A DNA stretch of 64,000 nucleotides from Umezawaea endophytica (GCF_025061645.1 NZ_JANYMP010000006.1:1-64000); one strand, 5' to 3'. Positions 16,952-26,080 are shown, numbered from the stretch's first letter. The notes: generated by a model from the letters alone, not told the origin. Numbers and translations are program-made.

Positions 16952-19525
16952 GTGGAGTTCCGGCTGCTCGGTGGTGTCGAGGTGTGGCACGGCGGTGCCC
17001 GGCTGGACGTCGGCCCGGCGAGGCAGCGGTGCGTGCTCGCGGTGCTGCTGGTGGAGGTCAACACCATCGTGCCCGTCGACCGCCTGGTCGACCGCGTGTG
17101 GGGTGACCGCGCTCCGCAACGGGCGCGCGCCACCCTGCACACCTATCTCACGCGGCTGCGCCGTGCGCTGCCCGGCGTGCCGATCACCCACCGGTCGGGC
17201 GGCTACGTGCTGTCCACCGCCCCGGAAACCGTTGACCTGCACCGGTTCCGCGCGCTCGTCCGGCAAGCGCGCACGTCCGCCACCGACGACGTGGAGACGC
17301 TCTTCGCCCAGGCCGACGACCTGTGGCGCGGCGAGCCGTTCGAGGACCTGGACACGCCCTGGCTGACCGGGGTCCGCGCGGAGCTGGGCCGGGAACGGCA
17401 CGCCGCCGACCTCGACCGCACCGACCTGGTCCTGCGGCGCGGCGGCGGTCCCGCGCTCATCGCGCCGCTGACGGGCCGCGCGCAACGGCATCCGCTCGAC
17501 GAGCGCCTGGCCGCGCAGCTCGCGACCGCGCTCTACCGCGCGGGCCGCCAGGCCGACGCCCTCGACCACCTCCGCCGCGTCAGGTCCCGACTCCGCGACG
17601 AACTGGGCGTCGACCCCGGCCCGCACCTGGCGGACCTGCACCGGCGCGTCCTCGCCGCAGACCCCAGGCTGACCGAACCCGTGCCGCGCCAACTCCCCGC
17701 CGCACCGACGGCGTTCGCCGGTCGAGCCGACGACCTGGCCGCGCTGGACCCGAACGCACCGCTGCTGCTGATCACCGGCACCGGCGGCGTCGGCAAGACG
17801 TGGCTGGCGCTGCACTGGGCGCACGGGCAGCGCTTCCCGGACGGGCAGCTCTTCGTCGACCTGCGCGGGTTCGACCCGACGGGTGAGCCGCTGGACCCCG
17901 ACACGGCGTTGCGCGGCTTCCTGGACGCGCTCGGCGTCCCTCCCGCCGCGATGCCGCCGGACACCGGCTCCAGGGCCGCGCTCTACCGGAGCCTGCTGGC
18001 GGACCGGCGGATGCTGGTGGTGCTGGACAACGCGCGCGACGCCGCCCAGGTCGTGCCGCTGCTGCCCGGCACGTCCGGCAGCACCGTCGTGGTCACCAGC
18101 CGCGACCGGCTGGCCGGGCTCGTCACGGCGCACCTGGCGAGGCCGCTGCACCTGGACGTGCTGTCCGAAGTGGACTCCCGAGCGGTGCTGGCGCGACGGC
18201 TGGGCACCGGGCGGGTTCCGGACGACGACCTGCTGGAGTGGTGCGGCGGTCTGCCGCTCGCGCTGGCGCTCGTCGCCGGGCAGGCCTTGGCGCACCCCGG
18301 TTTCCCGCTGGAACGCCCCGACCACGGCGACCTGTCGACCGTGCTGTCGTGGTCCTACCGGGCGCTGCCGCCGGAGCAGGCGTCGGCGTTCCGGCTGCTG
18401 GGCGGTGTTCCCGGTCCGGACATCGGCGTCGCGGCGGCCGTGGCGGCGACCGGTCGGCCGGAGTCGGTGCTGCGGGCGCTGGAACGGGCGTCCCTGCTCA
18501 CCGCCCACGTTCCCGGCCGGTACCGGATGCACGACCTGGTCCGGCGGTACGCGGCCGACCTGCCCGACCAGGATCGCCCGGCCGCGCTGGCGCGACTGCT
18601 CAACCACTGGACCCGCACTGCCGGCGCGGCCCGCCTCCCGCTCGACCCGGAACCCTCGCCGATCCCGCTGGCACCCGAGGGCTCGTTCGCCGACGACACC
18701 GCCGCGCTGCGCTGGTTCGACACCGAGCACGAGTGCCTGCTCGCCGCGCTGCGCACCACCGACGACGACCTCGCGGTGTGGCACCTGGTGTGGGCGCTGC
18801 ACCCGTTCCACTTCCGCCGCGCCCACCACGGGCACCAGGTCGAGTCCTGGCGGAGGGCGTTGGCAGCCGCGGAGAACCTCGGCGACGAGCACGCGCTCGC
18901 CGTGGCGCACCAGCTCTTCGGGCACGCCTGTTCGCTCGTCGGCAGGCTGGACGAGTCGTTGGCGCACCTGGAGCGCGCGCTGGAACGGGGGCGGGACCAG
19001 CGGTTCGAGGGCCACGTGCGGCTGAGCCTCGCGGCGACGTGGTTCCTGCGCGCCGACAACGGTCGCGCCCTGGAGCAGGCGCACGACGCCGTGCGGCTCT
19101 TCCGGGCCGCCGGGGACCGCCTGTGGGAGGCGATAGCGCTCACCGCCGCCGGTTTCGCGACCGCGCGGCTCGGTGACCTCGACCGGGCCAGGGGGCTCTG
19201 CGCCGAGTCGCTGGCGCTGGGCCGCTCGCACGGCAACCGGCACGGCGTGGCGGGCGCGCTGGACGCGCTGGGCGTCGTGGCGCACGAGGACGGCAGGCAC
19301 GCCGACGCCGTCGAGCACCACCGGGAAGCCCTGGCGCTGCACGAGGAGCTCAACGCCCCGCACAGCGCGGCCGAGACGCTGGAACGCCTCGGCCACCCGT
19401 ACGCCGCGCTGGGCCGGACCGCGGAGGCCCACGACGCGTGGCGCCGAGCCTCCGCCCTGTACCGGTCCCAGCGCAGGCTCGCCGACGCCGACCGCGTGGC
19501 TAGCCGAGTGCCACCGGGGTCGTGA
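16952..19525 (+). CDS. SARP-family regulator (AfsR-like: BTAD, NB-ARC, TPR)
   Basis: 857 residues from GTG with AGGGGG upstream. Domain order is that of large Streptomyces antibiotic regulatory proteins: an OmpR-like winged helix (residues 1-90; MEFRLLGGVEVW, then RARATLHTYLTRLRRAL), a bacterial transcriptional activation domain (about 95-240), an NB-ARC/STAND ATPase with P-loop GTGGVGKTW near residue 277, Walker B RMLVVLDNARD and an MHD motif RMHDLVRRYA, then TPR-like helices to the C-terminus. Such proteins activate secondary-metabolite or developmental genes, often with phosphorylation or ATP input. No biosynthetic cluster is visible in the window, so its targets may be the neighbouring glycosidase/transport genes or lie elsewhere. 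Its end overlaps the convergent GH3 gene by 26 bp. Confidence 0.92.
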   Translation: MEFRLLGGVEVWHGGARLDVGPARQRCVLAVLLVEVNTIVPVDRLVDRVWGDRAPQRARATLHTYLTRLRRALPGVPITHRSGGYVLSTAPETVDLHRFRALVRQARTSATDDVETLFAQADDLWRGEPFEDLDTPWLTGVRAELGRERHAADLDRTDLVLRRGGGPALIAPLTGRAQRHPLDERLAAQLATALYRAGRQADALDHLRRVRSRLRDELGVDPGPHLADLHRRVLAADPRLTEPVPRQLPAAPTAFAGRADDLAALDPNAPLLLITGTGGVGKTWLALHWAHGQRFPDGQLFVDLRGFDPTGEPLDPDTALRGFLDALGVPPAAMPPDTGSRAALYRSLLADRRMLVVLDNARDAAQVVPLLPGTSGSTVVVTSRDRLAGLVTAHLARPLHLDVLSEVDSRAVLARRLGTGRVPDDDLLEWCGGLPLALALVAGQALAHPGFPLERPDHGDLSTVLSWSYRALPPEQASAFRLLGGVPGPDIGVAAAVAATGRPESVLRALERASLLTAHVPGRYRMHDLVRRYAADLPDQDRPAALARLLNHWTRTAGAARLPLDPEPSPIPLAPEGSFADDTAALRWFDTEHECLLAALRTTDDDLAVWHLVWALHPFHFRRAHHGHQVESWRRALAAAENLGDEHALAVAHQLFGHACSLVGRLDESLAHLERALERGRDQRFEGHVRLSLAATWFLRADNGRALEQAHDAVRLFRAAGDRLWEAIALTAAGFATARLGDLDRARGLCAESLALGRSHGNRHGVAGALDALGVVAHEDGRHADAVEHHREALALHEELNAPHSAAETLERLGHPYAALGRTAEAHDAWRRASALYRSQRRLADADRVASRVPPGS

Positions 19526-21818
19526 GCACGCGGTCGAAGCCGACCTCGCGCGGCGACCCGACGACCGAGAAGCTGCCCGACAGCCGGGTGTCCTCGCTCG
19601 ACGCGCCGACGTGCACGTCGATCACGCCGGGTTCGACGATCCGCCGCCCCGAGACGCCGGTGAACGAGGTGCGGTCCGTGTGCAGCGTGAACGTCACGCG
19701 CACCGACTCCCCCGCCTCCAGCTCGATCCGGGCGAAGCCCGCGAGCTGTCGCACCGGGCGCGCCACCGAGGCGACCGGGTCGTGCAGGTAGAGCTGCACG
19801 ACCTCGGCCCCCCAGCGCAGGCCGGTGTTCTGGACGACGCAGGAGATCTCCAGTTCGCCGTCGATCGGCACGGTGTCGCGGGACAGCTCCAGCCTGCGGT
19901 AGGTGAACGCGGTGTAGGACAGGCCGTGGCCGAACGGGAAGCGCGGCGTCGGGTCGACCGAGCTGACGCCCCCCGGCCCACCGAGCTTGGCGCGCAGGTA
20001 GGTGGACGGCTGCCCGCCCGGTCCGTTCGGCACCTGCACGGGCAGCTTGCCGGACGGGTTGACCCGCCCGCTGAGCACGCCCGCGATGGCGCCCGCCCCC
20101 TCCTCGCCGGGGAAGAACGTCTGGAGGGTCGCCGCCGCGCCGCGGAAGTCGCCGAGCGCGTACGGCCTGCCCGCGACCATGATCGCCACCACGGGCACGT
20201 CCAGTTCCAGCAGCGCCGCGAGCAGGTCGGACTGCACGCCGGGCAGCGTCAGGTCCTCCGCGTCGCAGCCCTCGCCGGACGTGCCGCGGCCGAACAGCCC
20301 GGCGCGGTCGCCGAGCACCGCGACGCACACGTCCGCGTCGCGGGCAACCCGGATGGCCTCGGCGAGGCCGCCGAGGTCCGTGCCGTCGACCGCGCAGCCC
20401 TGCGCGTACTCGACCTCCGCGCCGGGGAACTCCTCGCGGAGCGCCTGGAGCACGGTCAGCATCTCGACGCCGAGCGGCACGTCGGGGTGCTGCACGCCGA
20501 CGTGGCTGGGGAACGAGTAGCACCCCATCATCGTGAACACGTCGTCCGCGCACGGGCCGACCACGGCGATGCGGCTCGGGGCCGCCAGCGGCAGGGTGTG
20601 CCGGTCGTTGTCCAGCAGCACCACGGACCGCTCCGCCACGGTCTTGGCGAGGCAGCGCAGCGCGGGCGGGTCGAGGTCGATCTCCTCGGCCGCCGGGGTC
20701 GGCTTCCAGGCGGCGTCCAGCAGGCCGAGTTCGCACTTCTGCCGCAGCACGCGGGTGACCGCGCGGTCGACCAGGTCGAGGGACACGTCGCCGTTGCGGA
20801 CCAGCTCGAGGAGCGGGTCGCCGAAGCAGCGGACGGTCGGCAGCTCGACGTCGACCCCGGCCGCGAGCGCCAGCGCGGCGGCGTGACCGGGTGAGGAAGC
20901 CACGCCGTGGGCGCTCTCCAGGAACGAGACGCCGAAGTAGTCGGCCACCACGACCCCGTCGAAGCCCCACGTGTCGCGCAGCAGCTCGGTCAGCAGCATC
21001 GGGTTCGCGGCGGGCGGCACGCCGTCGACGTCGGCGTAGGAGTGCATGACCGACCGCGGCCCGCCGAGCCGCAGCGCCATCTCGAACGGCGCCAGCACCA
21101 CGTCGGCGAACTCGCGCGGCCCCATCGAGACGGGGGCGTGGTTGCGGCCGGACCGCGACGCCGAGTAGCCCGCGAAGTGCTTGAGCGTCGCGACGACCCC
21201 GGTCGACTCCAGTCCGCGGGTGTAGGCGGCGCCGAGCAGCCCGACCAGGTACGGGTCCTCGCCGATCGTCTCCTCCGTGCGCCCCCAGCGGGGGTCGCGG
21301 GTCACGTCGAGCACGGGCGCGAGGCCCTGGTGCACGCCGACGGCCCGGAGCTGCTCCCCGATGGCGGTGGCCATCCGCTCGACCACGTCGGGGTCGAACG
21401 TCGCCCCCCACGCCAGCGGGATGGGGAACACGGTGGCCTGCCAGGCCGTGAACCCCGCCAGGCACTCCTCGTGCGCCATCGCGGGGATGCCGAGCCTGCT
21501 GCCCTCCACCAGCCTGCGCTGGGTGTCGGCCAGGACCCTGGCGCCGACGGCGGGGTCGAGCGGGCTCGTGCCGAACACGCGGGTGAGCTGGCCGAGACCG
21601 GGCTTGGTCAGCTCGGACCACTCCGGCAGCGGCTCGGAGAACTCGTGCTGGGCGGGGGCGACCTCGGCGTCGTCGGGGGAAACCCCCACCCAGACCCCGA
21701 CCAACTGGGCGAGCTTCTCCTCGACCGTCATGTCGGCGAGCAGCAGGTCGACCCGCTCGTCGACCGGACGGCTCGGATCGGCCCACGCCGCTCCGGTGGT
21801 GCGGGAATCGGGATGCAC
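19500..21818 (-). CDS. GH3 beta-xylosidase/beta-glucosidase
   Basis: 772 residues. The GH3 N-terminal barrel carries APVLDVTRDPRWGRTEET, HFAGYSASRSGRNHAP and the nucleophile segment FDGVVVADYFGV with Asp at residue 293; the (alpha/beta)6 sandwich and a C-terminal fibronectin-like domain follow. The sequence most resembles actinobacterial intracellular exo-xylosidases of the BxlA type, which split xylobiose. No signal peptide, which fits hydrolysis of an imported disaccharide. ATG with a GAGGAGGAG ribosome site. It is divergent from the sugar ABC operon, and both promoters share a TTCGAA-type operator, so the gene is probably repressed by the LacI protein encoded at 25031. Substrate preference (xylo- or gluco-) is inference. 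Confidence 0.88.
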   Translation of the reverse strand: MHPDSRTTGAAWADPSRPVDERVDLLLADMTVEEKLAQLVGVWVGVSPDDAEVAPAQHEFSEPLPEWSELTKPGLGQLTRVFGTSPLDPAVGARVLADTQRRLVEGSRLGIPAMAHEECLAGFTAWQATVFPIPLAWGATFDPDVVERMATAIGEQLRAVGVHQGLAPVLDVTRDPRWGRTEETIGEDPYLVGLLGAAYTRGLESTGVVATLKHFAGYSASRSGRNHAPVSMGPREFADVVLAPFEMALRLGGPRSVMHSYADVDGVPPAANPMLLTELLRDTWGFDGVVVADYFGVSFLESAHGVASSPGHAAALALAAGVDVELPTVRCFGDPLLELVRNGDVSLDLVDRAVTRVLRQKCELGLLDAAWKPTPAAEEIDLDPPALRCLAKTVAERSVVLLDNDRHTLPLAAPSRIAVVGPCADDVFTMMGCYSFPSHVGVQHPDVPLGVEMLTVLQALREEFPGAEVEYAQGCAVDGTDLGGLAEAIRVARDADVCVAVLGDRAGLFGRGTSGEGCDAEDLTLPGVQSDLLAALLELDVPVVAIMVAGRPYALGDFRGAAATLQTFFPGEEGAGAIAGVLSGRVNPSGKLPVQVPNGPGGQPSTYLRAKLGGPGGVSSVDPTPRFPFGHGLSYTAFTYRRLELSRDTVPIDGELEISCVVQNTGLRWGAEVVQLYLHDPVASVARPVRQLAGFARIELEAGESVRVTFTLHTDRTSFTGVSGRRIVEPGVIDVHVGASSEDTRLSGSFSVVGSPREVGFDRVLTTPVALG

Positions 21819-21854
21819 TCCAACTCCTCCTCAACGCAAGTTCCTGAATTGTGA

Positions 21855-21879
21855 CCGATACTATCGGAAACACTTCGAA
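21855..21879. promoter_or_regulatory. operator in the GH3 promoter region (O1)
   Basis: Two overlapping elements. CCGATACTATCGG at 21855-21867 is a perfect odd-centred 13-bp palindrome. TCGGAAACACTTCGAA at 21864-21879 read on the minus strand is TTCGAAGTGTTTCCGA, which matches the perfect inverted repeat at 21975-21990 at 14 of 16 positions. It lies about 40 bp upstream of the GH3 start and is the likely site for the LacI-family regulator of this locus. Confidence 0.65.
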
Positions 21880-21926
21880 ACACAATGAGCTGGGAGAACG
21901 GCACAAATAGGCCAGGATAGTGACCC

Positions 21927-21955
21927 TTGACACCCTAAAGACCTAGCCCTACTGT
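21927..21955 (+). promoter_or_regulatory. promoter of the sugar ABC operon
   Basis: TTGACA at 21927-21932, a 17-bp spacer and TACTGT at 21950-21955 form a near-ideal vegetative-sigma promoter. The predicted start falls around 21962, just before the O2 operator, an arrangement that fits simple repression. Confidence 0.75.
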
Positions 21956-21974
21956 CTGCGCAAGTCGAACAGGT

Positions 21975-21990
21975 TTCGAAATGTTTCGAA
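21975..21990. promoter_or_regulatory. operator of the sugar ABC operon (O2)
   Basis: TTCGAAATGTTTCGAA is a perfect inverted repeat with 7-bp arms (TTCGAAA/TTTCGAA) around TG. It lies directly downstream of the predicted transcription start and 33 bp before the binding-protein ATG. Streptomycete BxlR-type LacI repressors bind CGAA/TTCG inverted repeats, which supports the assignment. Confidence 0.75.
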
Positions 21991-22022
21991 CTCGGCACCG
22001 TGGCAGAGAGGAAGGCGGTCGC

Positions 22023-23303
22023 ATGTTCCGCCGGTCTAGAACGCACGCCCTGATCACGATGGTCGCGATGGTCGCCGTGGCGGCCGCGTGCGGCACATCC
22101 GGTCCCTCAGCGGGGAGCGGCGGTGGCGGCCCCTTCAAGGTGTGGGCGCTGCAGGACCCGGCGCTCAACCCGATCGAGAAGGCCTCCGCCGAAGGCGCGG
22201 GCGGCACGCTGGAGACCTTCGGCAACGACCCGTACAAGCAGAAGCTGCGGGTCGCGATCGGCTCGCCCAACGCACCGGACGTCTTCTTCAACTGGGGCGG
22301 CGGCAACCTCAAGGAGTACGTCGACGCCGACAAGATCGTCGACCTGACCCCGGTGCTGGACGAGAACCCCTCCCTCAAGAGCGCGTTCCTGCCCAGCGTC
22401 CTGGACGGCGCGAAGATCGACGGCAAGTACTACGGCATCCCCATGCGCGGCATGCAGCCGGTCGTCCTCTTCTACAACAAGGACGTCTTCACCGCGGCGG
22501 GCGCGACGCCACCGACCACGTGGGACGAACTGCTGGCCCTCGTGGACAAGTTCAAGGCCGCGGGCGTCCAGCCGATCTCGCTGGCGGGCTCGCAGGCGTG
22601 GACCGAGCTGATGTGGATCGAGTACCTGCTCGACCGGCAGGGCGGCTCCGACGTCTTCAAGAACATCAGGGACAAGGGCCCCGCGGGCTGGAAGGACCCG
22701 GCGGTCCTCCAGGCGGCGACCAAGGTGAAGGAACTCGTCGACCGCGGCGGCTTCGGCACCAACTACGCCTCCGTCGGCTACGACGTGGGTGGCGCGTCGA
22801 CGATCCTGGCCCAGGGCAAGGCGGCGATGCACCTGATGGGGTCGTGGGAGTACACGAACCAGCTCCAGCAGAGCCCGGACTTCGTCAAGAACGGCAAGCT
22901 CGGCTGGGTGGCGTTCCCGACGCTGCCCGGCGGCAAGGGCCAGCCGGGGACCGTGGTGGGCAACTCGTCCAACTACTACTCCATCACGAAGTCCTCGAAG
23001 TCGGTCGACGCGGCCAAGAAGTTCGTCGCGTCCGGCCTGAACGACGAGAAGTACGTGCAGTCGCTGATCGACGCGGGTGACGTGCCCGCGGTGGTCGGCA
23101 TGAAGGAGAAGCTGGCCAAGGCCCCGAACTCCGAGTACACGACCTGGATCTACGAGCTGGTCGAGAAGGCCACGGTGTTCCAGCTCTCCTGGGACCAGGA
23201 CCTGACGGCCGACCAGTCGACCAAGATGCTGACCCAGTTGCAGGAGCTGTTCCTCGGCAAGGTGACGCCGCAGGCCTTCGTCGACGCGCTGGCGGCGGGC
23301 TGA
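22023..23303 (+). CDS. sugar ABC transporter substrate-binding lipoprotein
   Basis: 426 residues from ATG with GAGGAAGG upstream. A lipoprotein signal (HALITMVAMVAVAAAC, Cys about residue 23) anchors it to the outer face of the membrane after LspA processing. The mature part is a cluster-B/MalE-type extracellular solute-binding protein: NAPDVFFNWGGG, YGIPMRGMQPVVLFYNKDVF, PTTWDELLALVDKFKAAG and a late MGSWEYTN segment are typical. Gene order (binding protein, two permeases, then a LacI regulator, with a GH3 enzyme divergent) matches xylobiose or cellobiose uptake loci of streptomycetes. No ATPase gene is present, so a shared MsiK-type ATPase encoded elsewhere is expected. Confidence 0.93.
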   Translation: MFRRSRTHALITMVAMVAVAAACGTSGPSAGSGGGGPFKVWALQDPALNPIEKASAEGAGGTLETFGNDPYKQKLRVAIGSPNAPDVFFNWGGGNLKEYVDADKIVDLTPVLDENPSLKSAFLPSVLDGAKIDGKYYGIPMRGMQPVVLFYNKDVFTAAGATPPTTWDELLALVDKFKAAGVQPISLAGSQAWTELMWIEYLLDRQGGSDVFKNIRDKGPAGWKDPAVLQAATKVKELVDRGGFGTNYASVGYDVGGASTILAQGKAAMHLMGSWEYTNQLQQSPDFVKNGKLGWVAFPTLPGGKGQPGTVVGNSSNYYSITKSSKSVDAAKKFVASGLNDEKYVQSLIDAGDVPAVVGMKEKLAKAPNSEYTTWIYELVEKATVFQLSWDQDLTADQSTKMLTQLQELFLGKVTPQAFVDALAAG

Positions 23304-23305
23304 CG

Positions 23306-24175
23306 ATGCGCCAACGACCGTCCTTCTGGTACGCCGCACCCGCTTTCGCGTTCTTCGCCCTGTTCGCGGCGTTGCCCATGGTCCTCGTCGTGCTCCTCAG
23401 CTTCACGTCGTGGGACGGACTGGGCACACCGCAACCGAACGGGGTGGACAACTGGGCTCGGCTGGCCGACGACGGTCAAGCGCGCGACGCGGTGGGCCGC
23501 ACCGCGATCCTGATGGTGGTCTCGTGGCTGGTCCAGACGCCGATCGCACTGCTGATCGGCGTCTGGGCCGCGGGCCGCCAGCGCACCCGCGCGGTGCTCA
23601 GCTCCATCTTCTTCCTGCCGCTGCTGCTGTCCACGGCGGCCATCGCCCTGCTGTGGCAGGTGATGCTCGACCCGAACTTCGGCGTGACGCAGTCGATCGG
23701 CGGGTGGCTGGGCGACGTCCAGTTCCTCGGCAACCCGTCGATCGTCCTGTACACCGTGGCCTTCGTGATCACCTGGCAGTACGTGCCGTTCCACACGCTG
23801 CTCTACCAGGGCGCGGCGCGGGCGATCCCGCAGACCCTGTACGAGGCCGCCACCATCGACGGCGCGGGCCGGGTGCGGCAGTTCTTCCACATCACGCTGC
23901 CGCAACTGCGGTACACGGTCATCACGTCGTCGATCCTGATGATCGTCGGCTCGCTGACCACGTTCGACACCGTCCTGATCCTCACCAACGGCGGACCGGG
24001 CGCCGCGTCCCGGATCGCGCCGCTGCACATGTACATCACCGGGTTCAGCGGCTTCGAGATGGGCTACGCCAGCACGATGGCCGTGCTGCTCGTCGTCGTC
24101 GGCACCGGGTTGTCGCTGCTCGTGATGCGGGTGACCGGCTTCCGGTCCATGACCAGTCAGCAGGAGGGCGCGTGA
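23306..24175 (+). CDS. sugar ABC transporter permease (MalF-type)
   Basis: 289 residues with six membrane segments, starting two bases after the binding-protein stop. The EAA motif that docks the ATPase is EAATIDGAGRVRQFFHITLP near residue 190. NGGPGAAS and a C-terminal cytoplasmic tail are typical of CUT1-family permeases. It pairs with the permease that overlaps its stop by four bases (GTGA), so the two should be made in equal amounts. Confidence 0.92.
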   Translation: MRQRPSFWYAAPAFAFFALFAALPMVLVVLLSFTSWDGLGTPQPNGVDNWARLADDGQARDAVGRTAILMVVSWLVQTPIALLIGVWAAGRQRTRAVLSSIFFLPLLLSTAAIALLWQVMLDPNFGVTQSIGGWLGDVQFLGNPSIVLYTVAFVITWQYVPFHTLLYQGAARAIPQTLYEAATIDGAGRVRQFFHITLPQLRYTVITSSILMIVGSLTTFDTVLILTNGGPGAASRIAPLHMYITGFSGFEMGYASTMAVLLVVVGTGLSLLVMRVTGFRSMTSQQEGA

Positions 24176-24984
24176 AGCGCAACTGGCCCGCGGGGGCCTC
24201 GGCGCTGGTGTGGCTGGTCCTCGTCGTGGGACCGCTGTACTTCATGGTCGCGGCCAGCCTGCGCGGCCGGGCCGACTACCTGACCTCCAGCCCGCTCAAG
24301 CCGCCGGAGGACCCGACCCTGGACAACTACCGGACCGTCCTGGATGGAGGGTTCGGCGGCTACCTCTTCAACAACGTCGTCGTCACGGCGGCGACGGTCG
24401 CGATCGTGGTGCTGCTCGGCGTGCCCGCCGCGTACGCCGTCGCGCGCAGCCCGAGCAAGCTCGTGCAGCGCGGGTTCACCCTGCTGCTGGCCGGGCTGGC
24501 GATCCCCGCCCAGGCCACGATCATCCCGGTGTACCTGCTGATCACCAGGCTGAACCTGTACGACAGCCTCACCGCGATCATCCTGCCGACGGCGGCGTTC
24601 GCGCTGCCGGTGGCGACGCTCGTGCTGACCAACAGCCTCCGCGACGTGCCGAAGGAGCTGTACGAGGCGCAGACGATCGACGGCGCGAGCGCGTTCGGCG
24701 TGCTGCGGTACCTGGTGCTGCCGCTGGCCAGGCCCGCGATCGTGACCGTCGTCGTCTACACCGCGCTCAACGCGTGGAACGGGTTCCTGTTCCCGCTCGT
24801 GCTGACGCAGTCGCAGTCGAGCCGGGTGCTCACGCTCGGGCTGTGGAACTTCCAGGGCCAGTTCGGCACCAACGTGCCCGCACTGCTCGCGGCGGTTACG
24901 CTGTCCGTGATGCCGATCTTCGTCGTGTACCTGATCGGCAGGCGATACCTGCTCAGCGGCCTGACCGCCGGGTTCGGCAAATAA
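24172..24984 (+). CDS. sugar ABC transporter permease (MalG-type)
   Basis: 270 residues, six membrane segments, GTG start overlapping the stop of the previous gene. The EAA loop reads ELYEAQTIDGASAFGVLRYLVLP with the expected Gly, and the N-terminal YFMVAASLRG and PTLDNYRTVL segments are CUT1/MalG hallmarks. It forms the second half of the oligosaccharide translocation channel. The C-terminus ends GLTAGFGK, in line with the GAVKG-like ending of family members. Confidence 0.92.
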   Translation: MKRNWPAGASALVWLVLVVGPLYFMVAASLRGRADYLTSSPLKPPEDPTLDNYRTVLDGGFGGYLFNNVVVTAATVAIVVLLGVPAAYAVARSPSKLVQRGFTLLLAGLAIPAQATIIPVYLLITRLNLYDSLTAIILPTAAFALPVATLVLTNSLRDVPKELYEAQTIDGASAFGVLRYLVLPLARPAIVTVVVYTALNAWNGFLFPLVLTQSQSSRVLTLGLWNFQGQFGTNVPALLAAVTLSVMPIFVVYLIGRRYLLSGLTAGFGK

Positions 24985-24987
24985 GTG

Positions 24988-25000
24988 TCGATAGTTTCGA
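24988..25000. promoter_or_regulatory. operator upstream of the LacI regulator gene (O3)
   Basis: TCGATAGTTTCGA is a 13-bp near-palindrome (arms TCGATA and TTTCGA around G), four bases after the permease stop and 31 bp before the LacI ATG. It resembles the O1 palindrome CGATACTATCG and the CGAAASTTTCG boxes of xylan-related LacI regulators, so autoregulation is likely. Confidence 0.6.
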
Positions 25001-25030
25001 CCTGGTGGGCCCCTACCGTAGACTGCGGGC

Positions 25031-26077
25031 ATGTCAGCGAAAGCCGAGCCCTCAGCAGCAGGCGGGCCCGTGTCGGGAAAGATCACCATCGCCGACATCG
25101 CCACTGAGGCTGGCGTGTCCGTGCCGACAGTTTCGAAGGTGATGAACGGGCGAACGGACGTCGCCGCCCACACCCGTGAACGGGTGGAGGCGATCATCCG
25201 GCGCCACGGGTACCAGCGCCGGGGCGACGACCGCTCCCGTCGGTCCACACTGGTCGAACTGATGTTCCACGAGCTGGAGAGCGCGTGGGCGTTGGAGATC
25301 ATCCGCGGTGCCGAGCAGGTCGCCCGCGAGCACGGGCTGGCCGTGGTCATGTCCGAGTCGCAGGGCAGGCTGACGCCCGGTCACGGCTGGCTGGAGAGCG
25401 TCATCGCGCGCAGGCCGCTCGGCGTGATCGCGGTGTTCTCCGACCTGAGCGCGACGCAGCTCGCGAAGCTGCGCGCCCGTGACATCCCGGTCGTCGTGGT
25501 CGACCCGGTCGGCGAGCCCGGCACGGAGACGCCGTCGATCGGCGCGACGAACTGGAACGGCGGCCTCACGGCCACCCGCCACCTGCTGGAGCTGGGGCAC
25601 ACCCGGATCGGCATGATCGGCGGCCCGGAACGCGTGCTGTGCAGTCGGGCCAGGGTGGACGGCTACCGCGCGGCGATGGAGACCGCGGGTCTCACCGTCG
25701 ACCCGGAACTGGTGCGGTACGGCGACTTCCACGTCGAGTCGGGGTTCAAGCAGGCGACCGTGCTGCTGTCCCGACCGGACCGTCCCACCGCGATCTTCGC
25801 GGGCAGCGACCTCCAGGCGCTCGGCGTGTACGAGGCCGCGCGCGCCGCGGGCCTGCGGGTGCCGCAGGACCTGAGCGTGGTCGGCTTCGACGACCTGCCG
25901 CTCGCCGAGTGGGTCGGCCCGCCGCTCACGACCGTGCGGCAGCCGTTGCAGGACATGGCCGCCGCGGGCACGAGGCTGGCGATCACGCTGGCGCGCGGCG
26001 AGAAGCCGGAGCACCGGCGGATCGAGCTGGCCACGACGCTGGTCGTGCGGCACAGCACCGCTCCTCCCGCGGCCTGA
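25031..26077 (+). CDS. LacI-family sugar-responsive repressor
   Basis: 348 residues. The N-terminal helix-turn-helix reads ITIADIATEAGVSVPTVSKVMNGR (residues about 17-40), with the hinge helix ERVEAIIRRHGY following. The periplasmic-binding-protein-like effector domain has NWNGGLTATRHLLELGHTRIGMIGG and VPQDLSVVGFDDLPLAEWVGPPLTTVRQP, standard for the family. It closes the sugar-transport operon and most likely represses both the ABC genes and the divergent GH3 gene through TTCGAA-type sites, with a xylo- or gluco-oligosaccharide as inducer. ATG start; sequence before it has no strong ribosome site. Confidence 0.93.
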   Translation: MSAKAEPSAAGGPVSGKITIADIATEAGVSVPTVSKVMNGRTDVAAHTRERVEAIIRRHGYQRRGDDRSRRSTLVELMFHELESAWALEIIRGAEQVAREHGLAVVMSESQGRLTPGHGWLESVIARRPLGVIAVFSDLSATQLAKLRARDIPVVVVDPVGEPGTETPSIGATNWNGGLTATRHLLELGHTRIGMIGGPERVLCSRARVDGYRAAMETAGLTVDPELVRYGDFHVESGFKQATVLLSRPDRPTAIFAGSDLQALGVYEAARAAGLRVPQDLSVVGFDDLPLAEWVGPPLTTVRQPLQDMAAAGTRLAITLARGEKPEHRRIELATTLVVRHSTAPPAA

Positions 26078-26080
26078 CCA

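Noticed and set aside
16940-19432. 830-residue minus-strand frame opposite the SARP gene
   Set aside because: Antisense shadow. The plus-strand frame carries P-loop, MHD and BTAD motifs, while this frame has none.
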